This document shows, piece after piece, positions 35,611 to 44,412 of a stretch of DNA of 64,000 nucleotides. The notes under the pieces were generated by a model. The model was not told the DNA's origin. It ran no database searches and saw only the letters and a list, made by a program, of their open reading frames with translations. This stretch comes from Paenimyroides viscosum. GTDB lineage: Bacteria > Bacteroidota > Bacteroidia > Flavobacteriales > Flavobacteriaceae. Position 1 is the stretch's first letter, and each line of letters begins with the position of its first letter. The position numbers were made by a program, and so were the translations under genes. The stretch lies in contig NZ_RQTJ01000002.1 of the NCBI RefSeq assembly GCF_003858535.1, forward strand, positions 124,001 through 188,000, written 5' to 3'.

Positions 35611-37482
35611 ATGAGCACAACTATATTATTACTTACGCTGATTTTCCCTTTAGTTGGTACATTAATCAACGGATTTTGGGGCAAACACTTAAGCAAAAAA
35701 GTATCGGGTGCTATTGCAACGTTAGCTATTGCGGCATCGTTTGTTACATCGTGCATCTTTTTTGCTTATATACAAGGTTCGCAAGAACCGGTTAAAGTGG
35801 TTTTATTTGAATGGATGAAATTCACTTATTTCACAGTTGATTTCGGATTTTATTTCGATCAGTTAGCTGCACTTTGGTTGTTGTTCATTACAGGTATCGG
35901 AACATTGATCCACTTGTATTCAACAAGCTATATGAGCCATGACGAGAATTTCTCTAAATTCTTTACCTACCTAAACTTCTTTGTATTCTTCATGTTGATT
36001 TTAGTAACAGGAAGCAACTTAGCCATGATGTTTATTGGTTGGGAAGGTGTTGGTTTGTGTTCGTACTTATTGATTGGTTTCTGGTATAAAAACCAAGATT
36101 ATAACAACGCAGCCAAGAAAGCTTTTATTATGAACCGTATTGGTGATTTAGGTTTCTTGATCGGAATTTTCGTAACAGGATATTTATTCCATACATTAGA
36201 TTTTGTCGCTTTACAAGAACAAAGTTACCTTGCGCCAACTTTAGGAATTGCAACTATGGCGTTCTTTATTGCAGCAACTGGTAAAAGTGCACAATTACCA
36301 CTTTACACTTGGTTACCCGATGCCATGGCAGGTCCAACACCTGTATCGGCGTTAATTCACGCGGCAACAATGGTTACAGCAGGTATCTTTATGATTACCC
36401 GTTTAAACTTTTTGTTCGATCTAACTCCAGATGTGCAACATATTATTGCAGTAATCGGAGCCGTAACAGCACTTATGGCAGCAACTATTGCTTTGGTTCA
36501 AAACGATATTAAAAAAGTACTGGCATATTCTACCGTTTCGCAATTAGGTTTAATGTTTTTGGCATTAGGTTTAGGTGCTTATGAAGTAGCGGTTTTTCAC
36601 GTAATTACACACGCTTTCTTTAAAGCTTGTTTGTTCTTGGGATCGGGATCGGTTATTCACGCAATTGGTGGCGAACAAGATATGCGTCACATGGGTGGAT
36701 TGAAAAAACACATGAAAATCACTTATTTAACGTTTTTCATTTCAACATTAGCTATTTCAGGATTTCCACCACTTTCAGGTTTCTTCTCGAAAGACGAAAT
36801 TTTGTTAACTGCTTTTCATAACAATATTGTTTTATGGATAGTAGCAAGTTTGGCATCCATTTTAACTGCTTTCTATATGTTTAGATTGTTGTTTTTAACG
36901 TTCTTCAACAAATTCAGAGGAACAAAAGAACAAGAAGATCATTTACACGAAAGCACGTCTGCCATGACGTTTCCTTTAATCATTTTAGCTGTTTTGGCTG
37001 CAATTGGCGGATTAATCAGTATTCCTGGAAATAGTTGGTTAAACGAATTTTTAAAACCAGTTATTAAAAATAACGCAGCATCGCATCCACACGTATTAGG
37101 CACCACCGAATATCTGTTAATGGGCTTAGCAGTTGTAGGTGCCTTGATTGGTTTAGGTGTCGCTTACGCAAAATACATTAAAAACAAACAAGTTCCTGTG
37201 AACGACAACAATGTTTCGGGCTTACAAAAATTGTTTGTAGACAAATATTATTTAGACGATATCTATCAATCATTAATTGTTCAGCCATTAAACTTTTTTG
37301 GATCATTCTTTAAAAATCAAATCGACGGATTAATTAATGGTGTTGTGGTAAGTTTTGGTAAAATTCCTGCCGAATTATCGTATCAAGGTAAAAAAGCACA
37401 AAACGGAAACATTGGCTTGTACTTATTTGCCTTTGTAATTGGCGTTTGTGGCTTGTTGTATTATTTATTTATGTGTTACTAA
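35611..37482 (+). CDS. nuoL: NADH-quinone oxidoreductase subunit L
   Basis: Antiporter-like proton-pumping subunit with the long lateral helix, 623 residues. Conserved segments: GWEGVGLCSYLLIGFWY (with the key Glu), TGKSAQLPLYTWLPDAMAGPTPVSALIHAATMVTAG, and HAFFKACLFLGSGSVIHA. The C-terminal amphipathic lateral helix and last membrane helix are present, so the chain is full length. Confidence 0.97.
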   Translation: MSTTILLLTLIFPLVGTLINGFWGKHLSKKVSGAIATLAIAASFVTSCIFFAYIQGSQEPVKVVLFEWMKFTYFTVDFGFYFDQLAALWLLFITGIGTLIHLYSTSYMSHDENFSKFFTYLNFFVFFMLILVTGSNLAMMFIGWEGVGLCSYLLIGFWYKNQDYNNAAKKAFIMNRIGDLGFLIGIFVTGYLFHTLDFVALQEQSYLAPTLGIATMAFFIAATGKSAQLPLYTWLPDAMAGPTPVSALIHAATMVTAGIFMITRLNFLFDLTPDVQHIIAVIGAVTALMAATIALVQNDIKKVLAYSTVSQLGLMFLALGLGAYEVAVFHVITHAFFKACLFLGSGSVIHAIGGEQDMRHMGGLKKHMKITYLTFFISTLAISGFPPLSGFFSKDEILLTAFHNNIVLWIVASLASILTAFYMFRLLFLTFFNKFRGTKEQEDHLHESTSAMTFPLIILAVLAAIGGLISIPGNSWLNEFLKPVIKNNAASHPHVLGTTEYLLMGLAVVGALIGLGVAYAKYIKNKQVPVNDNNVSGLQKLFVDKYYLDDIYQSLIVQPLNFFGSFFKNQIDGLINGVVVSFGKIPAELSYQGKKAQNGNIGLYLFAFVIGVCGLLYYLFMCY

Positions 37483-37492
37483 AATTAGGACA

Positions 37493-38893
37493 ATGAATTG
37501 TATTATTATTTTACTTATTTATATTTTAGGAGCTGTTGCTACATTGGCATCAAAATCTAAAAATGCAGCTAAAATAGCTTTAGTAACCAGTTTAATTAAC
37601 GCTGTTATTGCATTAATTTTGGCTGTTGATTTTATGAACGGAAACAATATTTCGTTTGTACAACAATGGATTTCTAACCCAAATATTTCTTTATCATTTG
37701 TGGTAGATGGGTTAAGCTTAACCATGTTGTTGTTAACCACCTTATTGTTGCCAATTATTATATTAGCATCGTTCAACACCTTATATTCAAAAGCAAACCA
37801 GTTGTATGCGTTGGTTTTATTCATGGCGTTTGCTATGGCTGGAACTTTTTTAGCACAAGACGGTTTGGTTTATTATATTTTCTGGGAATTAGCTTTACTA
37901 CCTATTTTCTTTATTGGATTGTTATGGGGAAGCGACGAATGGAAAGTGCGTAAACGCGTAATGATTACCTTTTTCATTTACACTTTTGCAGGATCGTTGT
38001 TCATGTTAGCGGCTTTTGCGTACTTATATACCAAAACAGGAAGTTTCGCTTGGACAGATTTATCACAAGTAATGCTTTCAACCAAAGAGGCAAATTATAT
38101 TTTCTTGGCTTTCTTTTTGGCTTACGGCATTAAAATTCCGGTATTTCCGTTACACACATGGCAGGCAAATACCTACGAAAAATCGCCAACTATTGGTACC
38201 ATGTTGCTATCGGGTATCATGTTAAAAATGGGATTGTATTCTATTTTACGCTGGCAAATGCCTATTGCAGGGAATGTTTCTGCCGAAATCATTAATACGG
38301 TAATTGTTTTATGTATCATCGGAATTATTTATGCATCGTTAATTGCGCTTCGTTCTGAAAACATTAAACGTTTATTGGCGTATTCATCAATGGCACACGT
38401 TGGTTTGATTGCTGCCGGAGCTTATATTGGAAACACCACAGGTTATCAAGGAGCTATTATTCAAATGGTAGCGCACGGTTTTGTAGTGGTTGGTTTATTT
38501 TATCTGGCAGATATTATTCACAATAGATACGATAGTTATTTGATAAAAGATATGGGCGGTATTCGTTCACAAGCACCAAAATTCACCACGTTCTTTTTAA
38601 TCATCATGTTTGCATCAATCGGCTTACCTGGAACTTTTGGATTTATCGGTGAATTCACTTTGTTATTTGCCTTATCAGAAAAAGAATTATTGTATGCTGT
38701 TTTCGCAGGAACATCAATTATTCTTGGAGCATATTATATGTTGAAAATGTTTCAGAATGCAGTTCTTGGTTCGCCAAATTCAAAAGTGTTTTCTGAAGTA
38801 ACTACAAAAGAATATGTAGTTTTAGGACTTATTTGTGTGGTTTTAATTGGTTTAGGAATCTATCCAAAATTACTAACCGATTTATTCATTTAA
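37493..38893 (+). CDS. nuoM: NADH-quinone oxidoreductase subunit M
   Basis: Antiporter-like proton-pumping subunit, 466 residues. FWELALLPIFFIGLLWG holds the conserved Glu, and GIKIPVFPLHTWQANTYEKSPTIGTMLLSGIMLKMGLY and AYSSMAHVGLIAAG are typical. The frame is open from 37439 inside nuoL, but the ATG at 37493, 10 bases after the nuoL stop, gives the usual hydrophobic N-terminus. Confidence 0.96.
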   Translation: MNCIIILLIYILGAVATLASKSKNAAKIALVTSLINAVIALILAVDFMNGNNISFVQQWISNPNISLSFVVDGLSLTMLLLTTLLLPIIILASFNTLYSKANQLYALVLFMAFAMAGTFLAQDGLVYYIFWELALLPIFFIGLLWGSDEWKVRKRVMITFFIYTFAGSLFMLAAFAYLYTKTGSFAWTDLSQVMLSTKEANYIFLAFFLAYGIKIPVFPLHTWQANTYEKSPTIGTMLLSGIMLKMGLYSILRWQMPIAGNVSAEIINTVIVLCIIGIIYASLIALRSENIKRLLAYSSMAHVGLIAAGAYIGNTTGYQGAIIQMVAHGFVVVGLFYLADIIHNRYDSYLIKDMGGIRSQAPKFTTFFLIIMFASIGLPGTFGFIGEFTLLFALSEKELLYAVFAGTSIILGAYYMLKMFQNAVLGSPNSKVFSEVTTKEYVVLGLICVVLIGLGIYPKLLTDLFI

Positions 38894-38915
38894 AAGAACA
38901 TAGAAAATTTAAACT

Positions 38916-40289
38916 ATGAGTACATTAATAGCTTTAGCATCCTTAGCAGTTCTTATATTGGTCTTAGAAATTATTAATCTAAGAAAAACAATTGTTCCTT
39001 TAACTTTAATTGGGTTATTGGTTGCTTTGGGTTTTAATATTTGCGACTTTAATACAATCGATTCGTTTTACAACAACATGATTGTAGTAAACAAAACCAC
39101 TACCCTATTCAGTTCTTTATTCATTGTATTAACCTTTTTCATTGTAGCATTAGGACAATCTTTTTATAAAGAGCAGTACGATAAAATATCAGATTACACT
39201 TCGTTAAAAATCTTTTTACTGATCGGAGCTTACTGTATGGTTGCTTTTGGCAATATGGTTATGTTTTTCTTAGGATTAGAAATCTTATCGATCACTTTAT
39301 ACATTTTAGCGGGAAGCGATAGAATCAACATAAAAAGTAACGAAGCCGGAATGAAATATTTCTTAATGGGATCTTTCGCCTCAGGATTTATCTTATTTGG
39401 TATTGCTTTAATTTATGGTGCCACTGCATCGTTTGATTTGGATCAAATTCAATTAGCAAGTTCACAATTAGCCATGCCAAAATGGTTTATGGTTGGTTTT
39501 GTAATGATGTTGGTTGGTTTGCTTTTTAAAATTGCTGCCTTCCCGTTTCATTTCTGGGCTCCCGATGTATATCAAGGATCACCGTTGTTAACCACAACAA
39601 CCATGAGCACCTTGGCAAAAGTAGCAGCTGTTGGCGGTTTTTATAAATTAAGTTTGGTATTTTTCCCGGTAATGCCCGCTCACTTCAGTAGTTTAATTGC
39701 CTTTTTAATCATCGCAACATTGATTGTTGGAAACGTAATGGCATTAAAACAAAACAACATTAAGCGTTTAATGGCGTATTCGGGTATTTCACACGCAGGT
39801 TTTATGTTAATGGCCATTTTAATTGGTAAAGATGCCGAACCACATTTGTTTTACTATATGGTAGCTTATACCATTGCCGGAATCGCTGCTTTTAGTGTGA
39901 TATTATATGTATGTCAGGATAAAAAAGAAGAATTAATCATACACTTCCGTGGCTTTGCAAAACACAAACCCGTGTTGGCAGTAACATTGTCTTTAGCCTT
40001 ATTATCAATGGCAGGAATTCCGATCCTTGCAGGATTCTTCGGAAAATTATTCCTGTTTACACAAGCCTTAAATCAAGGATATTATGTAATGGTAGTTATC
40101 GCAGTAATTACGTCTATCATAAGTATTTATTACTATTTAAAAGTGATAATAACCATGTTTACGTATAAAAACAGCGATGCAAAAACTACGTATCCAAAAA
40201 ACTTTATCTATTCAACGGTTGCAATTATAGCAATTGTAATCAATTTAATCATTGGATTTTGCCCATCGTTAATAATAGATTTATTTTAG
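38916..40289 (+). CDS. nuoN: NADH-quinone oxidoreductase subunit N
   Basis: Third antiporter-like subunit, 457 residues, with LGLEILSITLYILAGSDR, FKIAAFPFHFWAPDVYQGSPLLTTTTMST and MAYSGISHAGFMLMAIL. It completes the nuoA-N set, so the operon is intact. It is followed 12 bases later by the first copy of a duplicated terminator. Confidence 0.96.
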   Translation: MSTLIALASLAVLILVLEIINLRKTIVPLTLIGLLVALGFNICDFNTIDSFYNNMIVVNKTTTLFSSLFIVLTFFIVALGQSFYKEQYDKISDYTSLKIFLLIGAYCMVAFGNMVMFFLGLEILSITLYILAGSDRINIKSNEAGMKYFLMGSFASGFILFGIALIYGATASFDLDQIQLASSQLAMPKWFMVGFVMMLVGLLFKIAAFPFHFWAPDVYQGSPLLTTTTMSTLAKVAAVGGFYKLSLVFFPVMPAHFSSLIAFLIIATLIVGNVMALKQNNIKRLMAYSGISHAGFMLMAILIGKDAEPHLFYYMVAYTIAGIAAFSVILYVCQDKKEELIIHFRGFAKHKPVLAVTLSLALLSMAGIPILAGFFGKLFLFTQALNQGYYVMVVIAVITSIISIYYYLKVIITMFTYKNSDAKTTYPKNFIYSTVAIIAIVINLIIGFCPSLIIDLF

Positions 40290-40301
40290 TTAATTAATTA
40301 C

Positions 40302-40348
40302 TTTACTAAAGGTTGATTTGAAGTTCAAATCAACCTTTTTTCATATCT
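40302..40348. repeat. 47-bp terminator repeat, copy 1 (ends the nuo operon)
   Basis: Contains the stem AAGGTTGATTTGA (40309-40321) with TCAAATCAACCTT (40325-40337) and T run, an efficient rho-independent terminator. The 47-base segment recurs at 44359-44405 in the same orientation with one mismatch (C40342 against T44399). The two copies bracket the three-gene cassette 40442-44329. Confidence 0.9.
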
Positions 40349-40385
40349 AATATTTTTTTAAAGAAAAAAACACTCAAATACTTGC

Positions 40386-40408
40386 TTATTATTATTATTA
40401 TTATTATT
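40386..40408. repeat. TTA triplet microsatellite
   Basis: Seven full TTA units plus a partial one, 34-56 bases before the ATG of the small secreted protein, in the probable promoter region. Length changes would alter spacing between upstream and downstream promoter parts. Confidence 0.8.
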
Positions 40409-40441
40409 GACGTATTAATTAATTGTTAATTTAATACTGAT

Positions 40442-40789
40442 ATGAGAAAAAAATTATCTTTAGCTATTGCAATGATAGCTTTCGCAGCTAATGGGTTTGC
40501 TTCTAACGAAGTTGTAAACACTTTAGAGGATTCAAACATTAATCCACCAGTAACTAATGTCCTAGAAAATGAAACTGAAAATTCAGAGGGCGGTTATCAA
40601 ATTTGTAGTACTACAACTTATGGTAGATATGTTCAAACATTTGTTGACGAAGGCACTAGTCCTGTAACTGGTCAGCCATATTATAACGTTACCCTTGTTT
40701 ATGAAGTTACTGGTCAATGTACAACTTGTACGGCGATGGGACATACTGGTGTTCAAACTACAACATCATGTTGGGGTTACGGCTACTAA
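40442..40789 (+). CDS. small secreted cysteine-containing protein, unknown family
   Basis: Unrecognised 115-residue protein. Residues 1-20 are a clear Sec signal peptide (MRKKLSLAIAMIAFAANGFA). The mature chain has a Glu/Asn-rich acidic linker (21-49), a Gly-Gly at 50-51, and a Thr/Tyr/Gly-rich C-terminal domain with four cysteines at 55, 93, 96 and 110 (including CTTC), which could form two disulfides outside the cytoplasm. It ends in CWGYGY. It is the first gene of the terminator-bracketed cassette and is followed by a 13-bp hairpin before the GLPGLI gene, consistent with higher expression of the small protein. It may be a ligand, effector or bacteriocin-like product; all are speculation. 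Confidence 0.65.
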   Translation: MRKKLSLAIAMIAFAANGFASNEVVNTLEDSNINPPVTNVLENETENSEGGYQICSTTTYGRYVQTFVDEGTSPVTGQPYYNVTLVYEVTGQCTTCTAMGHTGVQTTTSCWGYGY

Positions 40790-40811
40790 TTTAAATTTAG
40801 TTAATAACAAC

Positions 40812-40842
40812 TAAGCGATTGTTTAATATAAACAATCGCTTA
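40812..40842 (+). other. strong intra-cassette hairpin lacking a T run
   Basis: 13-bp perfect stem (arms 40812-40824 and 40830-40842, core AAGCGATTGTTT) with a 5-base loop. The 3' flank is AAAATTTTA rather than a U tract, so it may stabilise the upstream mRNA or partly attenuate transcription rather than end it. Confidence 0.7.
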
Positions 40843-40857
40843 AAATTTTATAAAATT

Positions 40858-41649
40858 ATGCTTAAATATTCTTTATTCTTTTTTTGCTTTTTTTACTTTT
40901 ATTCATTTTCACAACAAATACAGGTAGAGTATTTTGAAAATAGAATAGTAAAAAATCCAGAAGAAATAAAAAAACTTCCTGAGTTTTTACAAAAAGACTT
41001 TGAACCAAACCGATTTGGTTATACCCTAACCTATAGTGATGGCGTTTCAACATATGAAAACAAAGACTTTTCAGTACTTTTAAATACTAGCACAGAACCT
41101 ACCACAGAAGAAGTAGATTTAGGAAATGGTGAAAAAATGACTTTTGTTGGAACATTTAACGATACAGCAGAAAGATATAGGGTTTTTGAAAAAAAAATTT
41201 TTAAAGATTATTTAAACAAAAAAATATATGCCGAATTATTTATAAATGATAAGAAAGAGATTATAGATGATTTTTTTGATTGGAATTGGGACATAACCGA
41301 CGAAAAAAAAGAAATTAACGGTTATGTTTGTACAAAAGCAATATCAAAAATTATGGGGCATCATTTTGAAGCATGGTATAGTGAGGAAATACCAATTAGT
41401 GCTGGTCCAGAAAAATTTGATGGACTTCCTGGGCTTATCTTATATCTGCGTGTGGATGCAATGGAATATATTGCAAGTTCAGTAAAATTTTTAGACGCAC
41501 CTATTGTTTTGAATAAGCCTAATTATATTGGTAGAATCTATACTTTCGAGGAGTTAATAAAAAACAGTAAAACTAATTTTAAACAATTTGAAAATAAAAT
41601 AGAAAAAATACCAAATACAAATAACTACAAACGAACTATTTCTTACTAA
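40858..41649 (+). CDS. GLPGLI family protein
   Basis: Secreted protein of the GLPGLI (Porph_ging) family, 263 residues from the ATG at 40858. The earlier frame start at 40819 lies inside the hairpin and would put 13 residues before the signal peptide. Residues 1-18 form the signal peptide ending in SFSQ; the family motif is seen as FDGLPGLILYL at about residues 195-205, preceded by AWYSEEIPISAGP. The family is restricted to Bacteroidetes as far as I know, has no established function, and often lies beside TonB-receptor-like barrels as here. Confidence 0.9.
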   Translation: MLKYSLFFFCFFYFYSFSQQIQVEYFENRIVKNPEEIKKLPEFLQKDFEPNRFGYTLTYSDGVSTYENKDFSVLLNTSTEPTTEEVDLGNGEKMTFVGTFNDTAERYRVFEKKIFKDYLNKKIYAELFINDKKEIIDDFFDWNWDITDEKKEINGYVCTKAISKIMGHHFEAWYSEEIPISAGPEKFDGLPGLILYLRVDAMEYIASSVKFLDAPIVLNKPNYIGRIYTFEELIKNSKTNFKQFENKIEKIPNTNNYKRTISY

Positions 41650-41662
41650 TTTTTATTTTTAG

Positions 41663-44329
41663 TTGAAAAACACTTACAAAATACTCTTATCATTATTTAT
41701 TATTTTATTTTCCTGTACTTTTTATGGGCAAGAAATTAATGGTACTATAACAGACGAAGTCGGCAACAAAATACCTTTGGTTACTATTCAACTAATAAGT
41801 ATTGATACCAATAAAACCATTTCTTATACCCAAACAAACAGTTTGGGTAATTTTACTATTGCTACAAACACCAATACCTTTCCTCTAAAGTTAAAAGTGC
41901 AACATTTTTCTTATGAATCTAAAGAATTAATTTTAGATACAAACCAGTTTTTAAGCATTGTATTAGAAGCAAAAACAAATGAACTTGAAGAAATAGTAAT
42001 AGACACAAAAGCGTATGATGTAATTAAAAAAGGAGATACACTACAATACAATTTAAAATCATTGTTGAATGGTTCAGAACTAAAACTAAAAGATGTAGTC
42101 AATAAATTACCAGGATTAGCGATTGATGAGGATGGAAAAATAAGATATAACGGAAAAATAATTGATAACTTGCTATTTGATGGCAATGAATTTTTCGATA
42201 GAAACCACCAAATCGCCAATGATAATATAACTGCTGAAATGATTCAAAAAATAGAATTGCTTACCAATTATAAAAACCTATCAAGCATAAAAGATTTTGA
42301 AGATAACGGAAAAACAGCATTAAATATTGGTATTAAAGACAACTATAAAAACAGATTTAAAGGAAACATTACAGCAGAAGGCGGTTTAAAAGAACGCTAT
42401 AATTTACACGGTAACCTTTATAATTTTGGCAAAAAAACAATGTTTAATGTGGTAACAAACACTAATAACATTAATTACAGCGTTTTATCGGTTAAAGATT
42501 ATATGGATACCCGAAAAATGAATGGCAAGCGAATTATTAGTGAACAATTCTCGCAAGGAGGCTTCTCAACTTCAGATTTAGATTTACCGTCTTTTTTGTT
42601 TGCAGATGACAATATACAATCAAGAAAACTAACCAATTATACTCTAAATCTATCACATAAATTTAATAGCAAGTCAAAAATAGAATTTATATCAATTTTT
42701 AATCTATTAGATCAAACCGAAGAATCAATTAATAAGCAAGTCTTTTTCGATGGGCAATCAAGCAATATTGACAGATTAGATAAAATAACAGGTACATCGG
42801 CTTATGCTTCAAATGTCTTAAAATATGAAGTTAAATTAAAAAATAATTCCTATTTTAATGTAAACGGTTATTCATTATGGTCTAAAGATAATCAAAATCA
42901 ATTTTTAGAATCTACCTTATTATTAAACGATAACAAATTAAATTTTAATAATGATTTAAAATTCACCACAAACAAATATGGTGTAAATGCTATATATAAA
43001 AACACGTTATCTAAAAATCTATTAATGGATGTTGTAGCTTTTTACGACAATAATTCCACAAATACCAATAAAGATTATAATTCATCGGAAGTGTTTTCTT
43101 GGTTTGATATTTTTAAATCCAATTTACATCAAAAATCAAATGTAAAAAGTAGTGACATTGGAGTTCAGGGTAGAATGTCTTGGAAATTAGGAAGTGATAA
43201 ATTAATTTTTAGAACTTATTTTGGTCGTTCAAATGAGCATTTAAATAATAACTTAAATGAGCTAAACGCATATCAATTAAATGATGATTATAATAAAACC
43301 GAAAATATAATTGGTGTTCAATATCAGGGTACTTTAAAAAAACCTTTGGTTAATTATAGTTTAGGCTTTCAATACAATTACACTAATCATTCATATTTAC
43401 TAGATTCTAAAAAAGCTTTAGGTGCTATTTTACCAAATTTTAGTATTTCTCGCAATTTAAGAGAAAATTTATCTGCATATATTTCTTATAATTCCAATTT
43501 AAACGGATTTTCGATACTGAATTTTCTATCCAAAAATATAGTTGATGATTATAGATCTTATATTTCACCATCATTCGTTGTTCCTGAATTAATGATAACA
43601 GATTCTTATAATGTTGGTATTATGTATAATATTCCTGAAAAAAACATATTCTTTTCTCTTTCATTTTCCCACAATAGCGATAGAAAAAAATTGGAGAGTA
43701 CATTTAATAACTTGGAATTAGTCACACAACAAAATTTTCAGTATATAGACACAAATAAGACAACATCTGGAAATCTTACTTTCAATAAAAAATTTCGGCA
43801 TATACCATTTGGATTAAATTTTAACTCGTTTGGTAGTGTTTCACAACTTGAAACAGTATTGAACAATGAAACAAGCGATAATAAAAACTATAACATATCA
43901 TCCAAACTTTATATTCAAAGTTATTTTAAAAACAACCAATTAAATTTTAATGCTGGCGTTAACTATATGAATAATATTAGTAAAAACAACACTGCTATTT
44001 CTTCTAATTTGGCTAAACTAGAAAGAGTAACACCATTTATCACATTAAATGGAGTAGCATTAAATGATAAAATTAATTGGAGTATAGATTCTCAATACTT
44101 TATTTATAAATCATCATCTGTACAATCACAAAATATTTTTGATTTAGGATTTAGAACACAATATAACTTCAGTAAAAAAATACAGTTTTATTTTAATGCA
44201 AAAAACATTTTAAACATTCGTGAGAATAATACTAAAAACAACTTAATGGCAACTCCAAATTATACGCAAGAAATTATAATGCGTTCTTTATCAGGATTTA
44301 CAAATTTTGGTATAATTTTTTCGTTATAA
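41663..44329 (+). CDS. TonB-dependent-receptor-like outer-membrane barrel with carboxypeptidase-regulatory domain
   Basis: 888-residue outer-membrane protein. Signal peptide 1-22 (ending TFYGQ), a CarboxypepD_reg-like beta-sandwich (about 23-105; INGTITDEVGNKIPLVTI), a plug-like segment (LKDVVNKLPGLAIDEDGKIRYNGK...LFDGNEFF), then a long barrel ending in FTNFGIIFSL. No TonB box is obvious. Translation must start at TTG 41663: an in-frame TAG lies immediately before it and the next Met is far inside the chain. It follows the GLPGLI gene by 13 bases, so the two are translated from one transcript. Proteins of this kind beside GLPGLI genes may import or display a partner rather than transport siderophores. 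Confidence 0.85.
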   Translation: MKNTYKILLSLFIILFSCTFYGQEINGTITDEVGNKIPLVTIQLISIDTNKTISYTQTNSLGNFTIATNTNTFPLKLKVQHFSYESKELILDTNQFLSIVLEAKTNELEEIVIDTKAYDVIKKGDTLQYNLKSLLNGSELKLKDVVNKLPGLAIDEDGKIRYNGKIIDNLLFDGNEFFDRNHQIANDNITAEMIQKIELLTNYKNLSSIKDFEDNGKTALNIGIKDNYKNRFKGNITAEGGLKERYNLHGNLYNFGKKTMFNVVTNTNNINYSVLSVKDYMDTRKMNGKRIISEQFSQGGFSTSDLDLPSFLFADDNIQSRKLTNYTLNLSHKFNSKSKIEFISIFNLLDQTEESINKQVFFDGQSSNIDRLDKITGTSAYASNVLKYEVKLKNNSYFNVNGYSLWSKDNQNQFLESTLLLNDNKLNFNNDLKFTTNKYGVNAIYKNTLSKNLLMDVVAFYDNNSTNTNKDYNSSEVFSWFDIFKSNLHQKSNVKSSDIGVQGRMSWKLGSDKLIFRTYFGRSNEHLNNNLNELNAYQLNDDYNKTENIIGVQYQGTLKKPLVNYSLGFQYNYTNHSYLLDSKKALGAILPNFSISRNLRENLSAYISYNSNLNGFSILNFLSKNIVDDYRSYISPSFVVPELMITDSYNVGIMYNIPEKNIFFSLSFSHNSDRKKLESTFNNLELVTQQNFQYIDTNKTTSGNLTFNKKFRHIPFGLNFNSFGSVSQLETVLNNETSDNKNYNISSKLYIQSYFKNNQLNFNAGVNYMNNISKNNTAISSNLAKLERVTPFITLNGVALNDKINWSIDSQYFIYKSSSVQSQNIFDLGFRTQYNFSKKIQFYFNAKNILNIRENNTKNNLMATPNYTQEIIMRSLSGFTNFGIIFSL

Positions 44330-44358
44330 TTATACAATCAATTATCTATTTTTAACTT

Positions 44359-44405
44359 TTTACTAAAGGTTGATTTGAAGTTCAAATCAACCTTTTTTTA
44401 TATCT
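44359..44405. repeat. 47-bp terminator repeat, copy 2
   Basis: Same orientation and 46 of 47 positions identical to 40302-40348, including the full stem-loop. It ends the cassette transcript, and its last base is only 7 bases before the ATG of the next gene, whose leader therefore overlaps it. Confidence 0.9.
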
Positions 44406-44412
44406 TTAAACT

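Noticed and set aside
40302..44405. Integrative element with att sites
   Set aside because: The repeats are direct, but no integrase, excisionase or mobilisation gene lies between them, so I report a bracketed cassette and not an integrative element.
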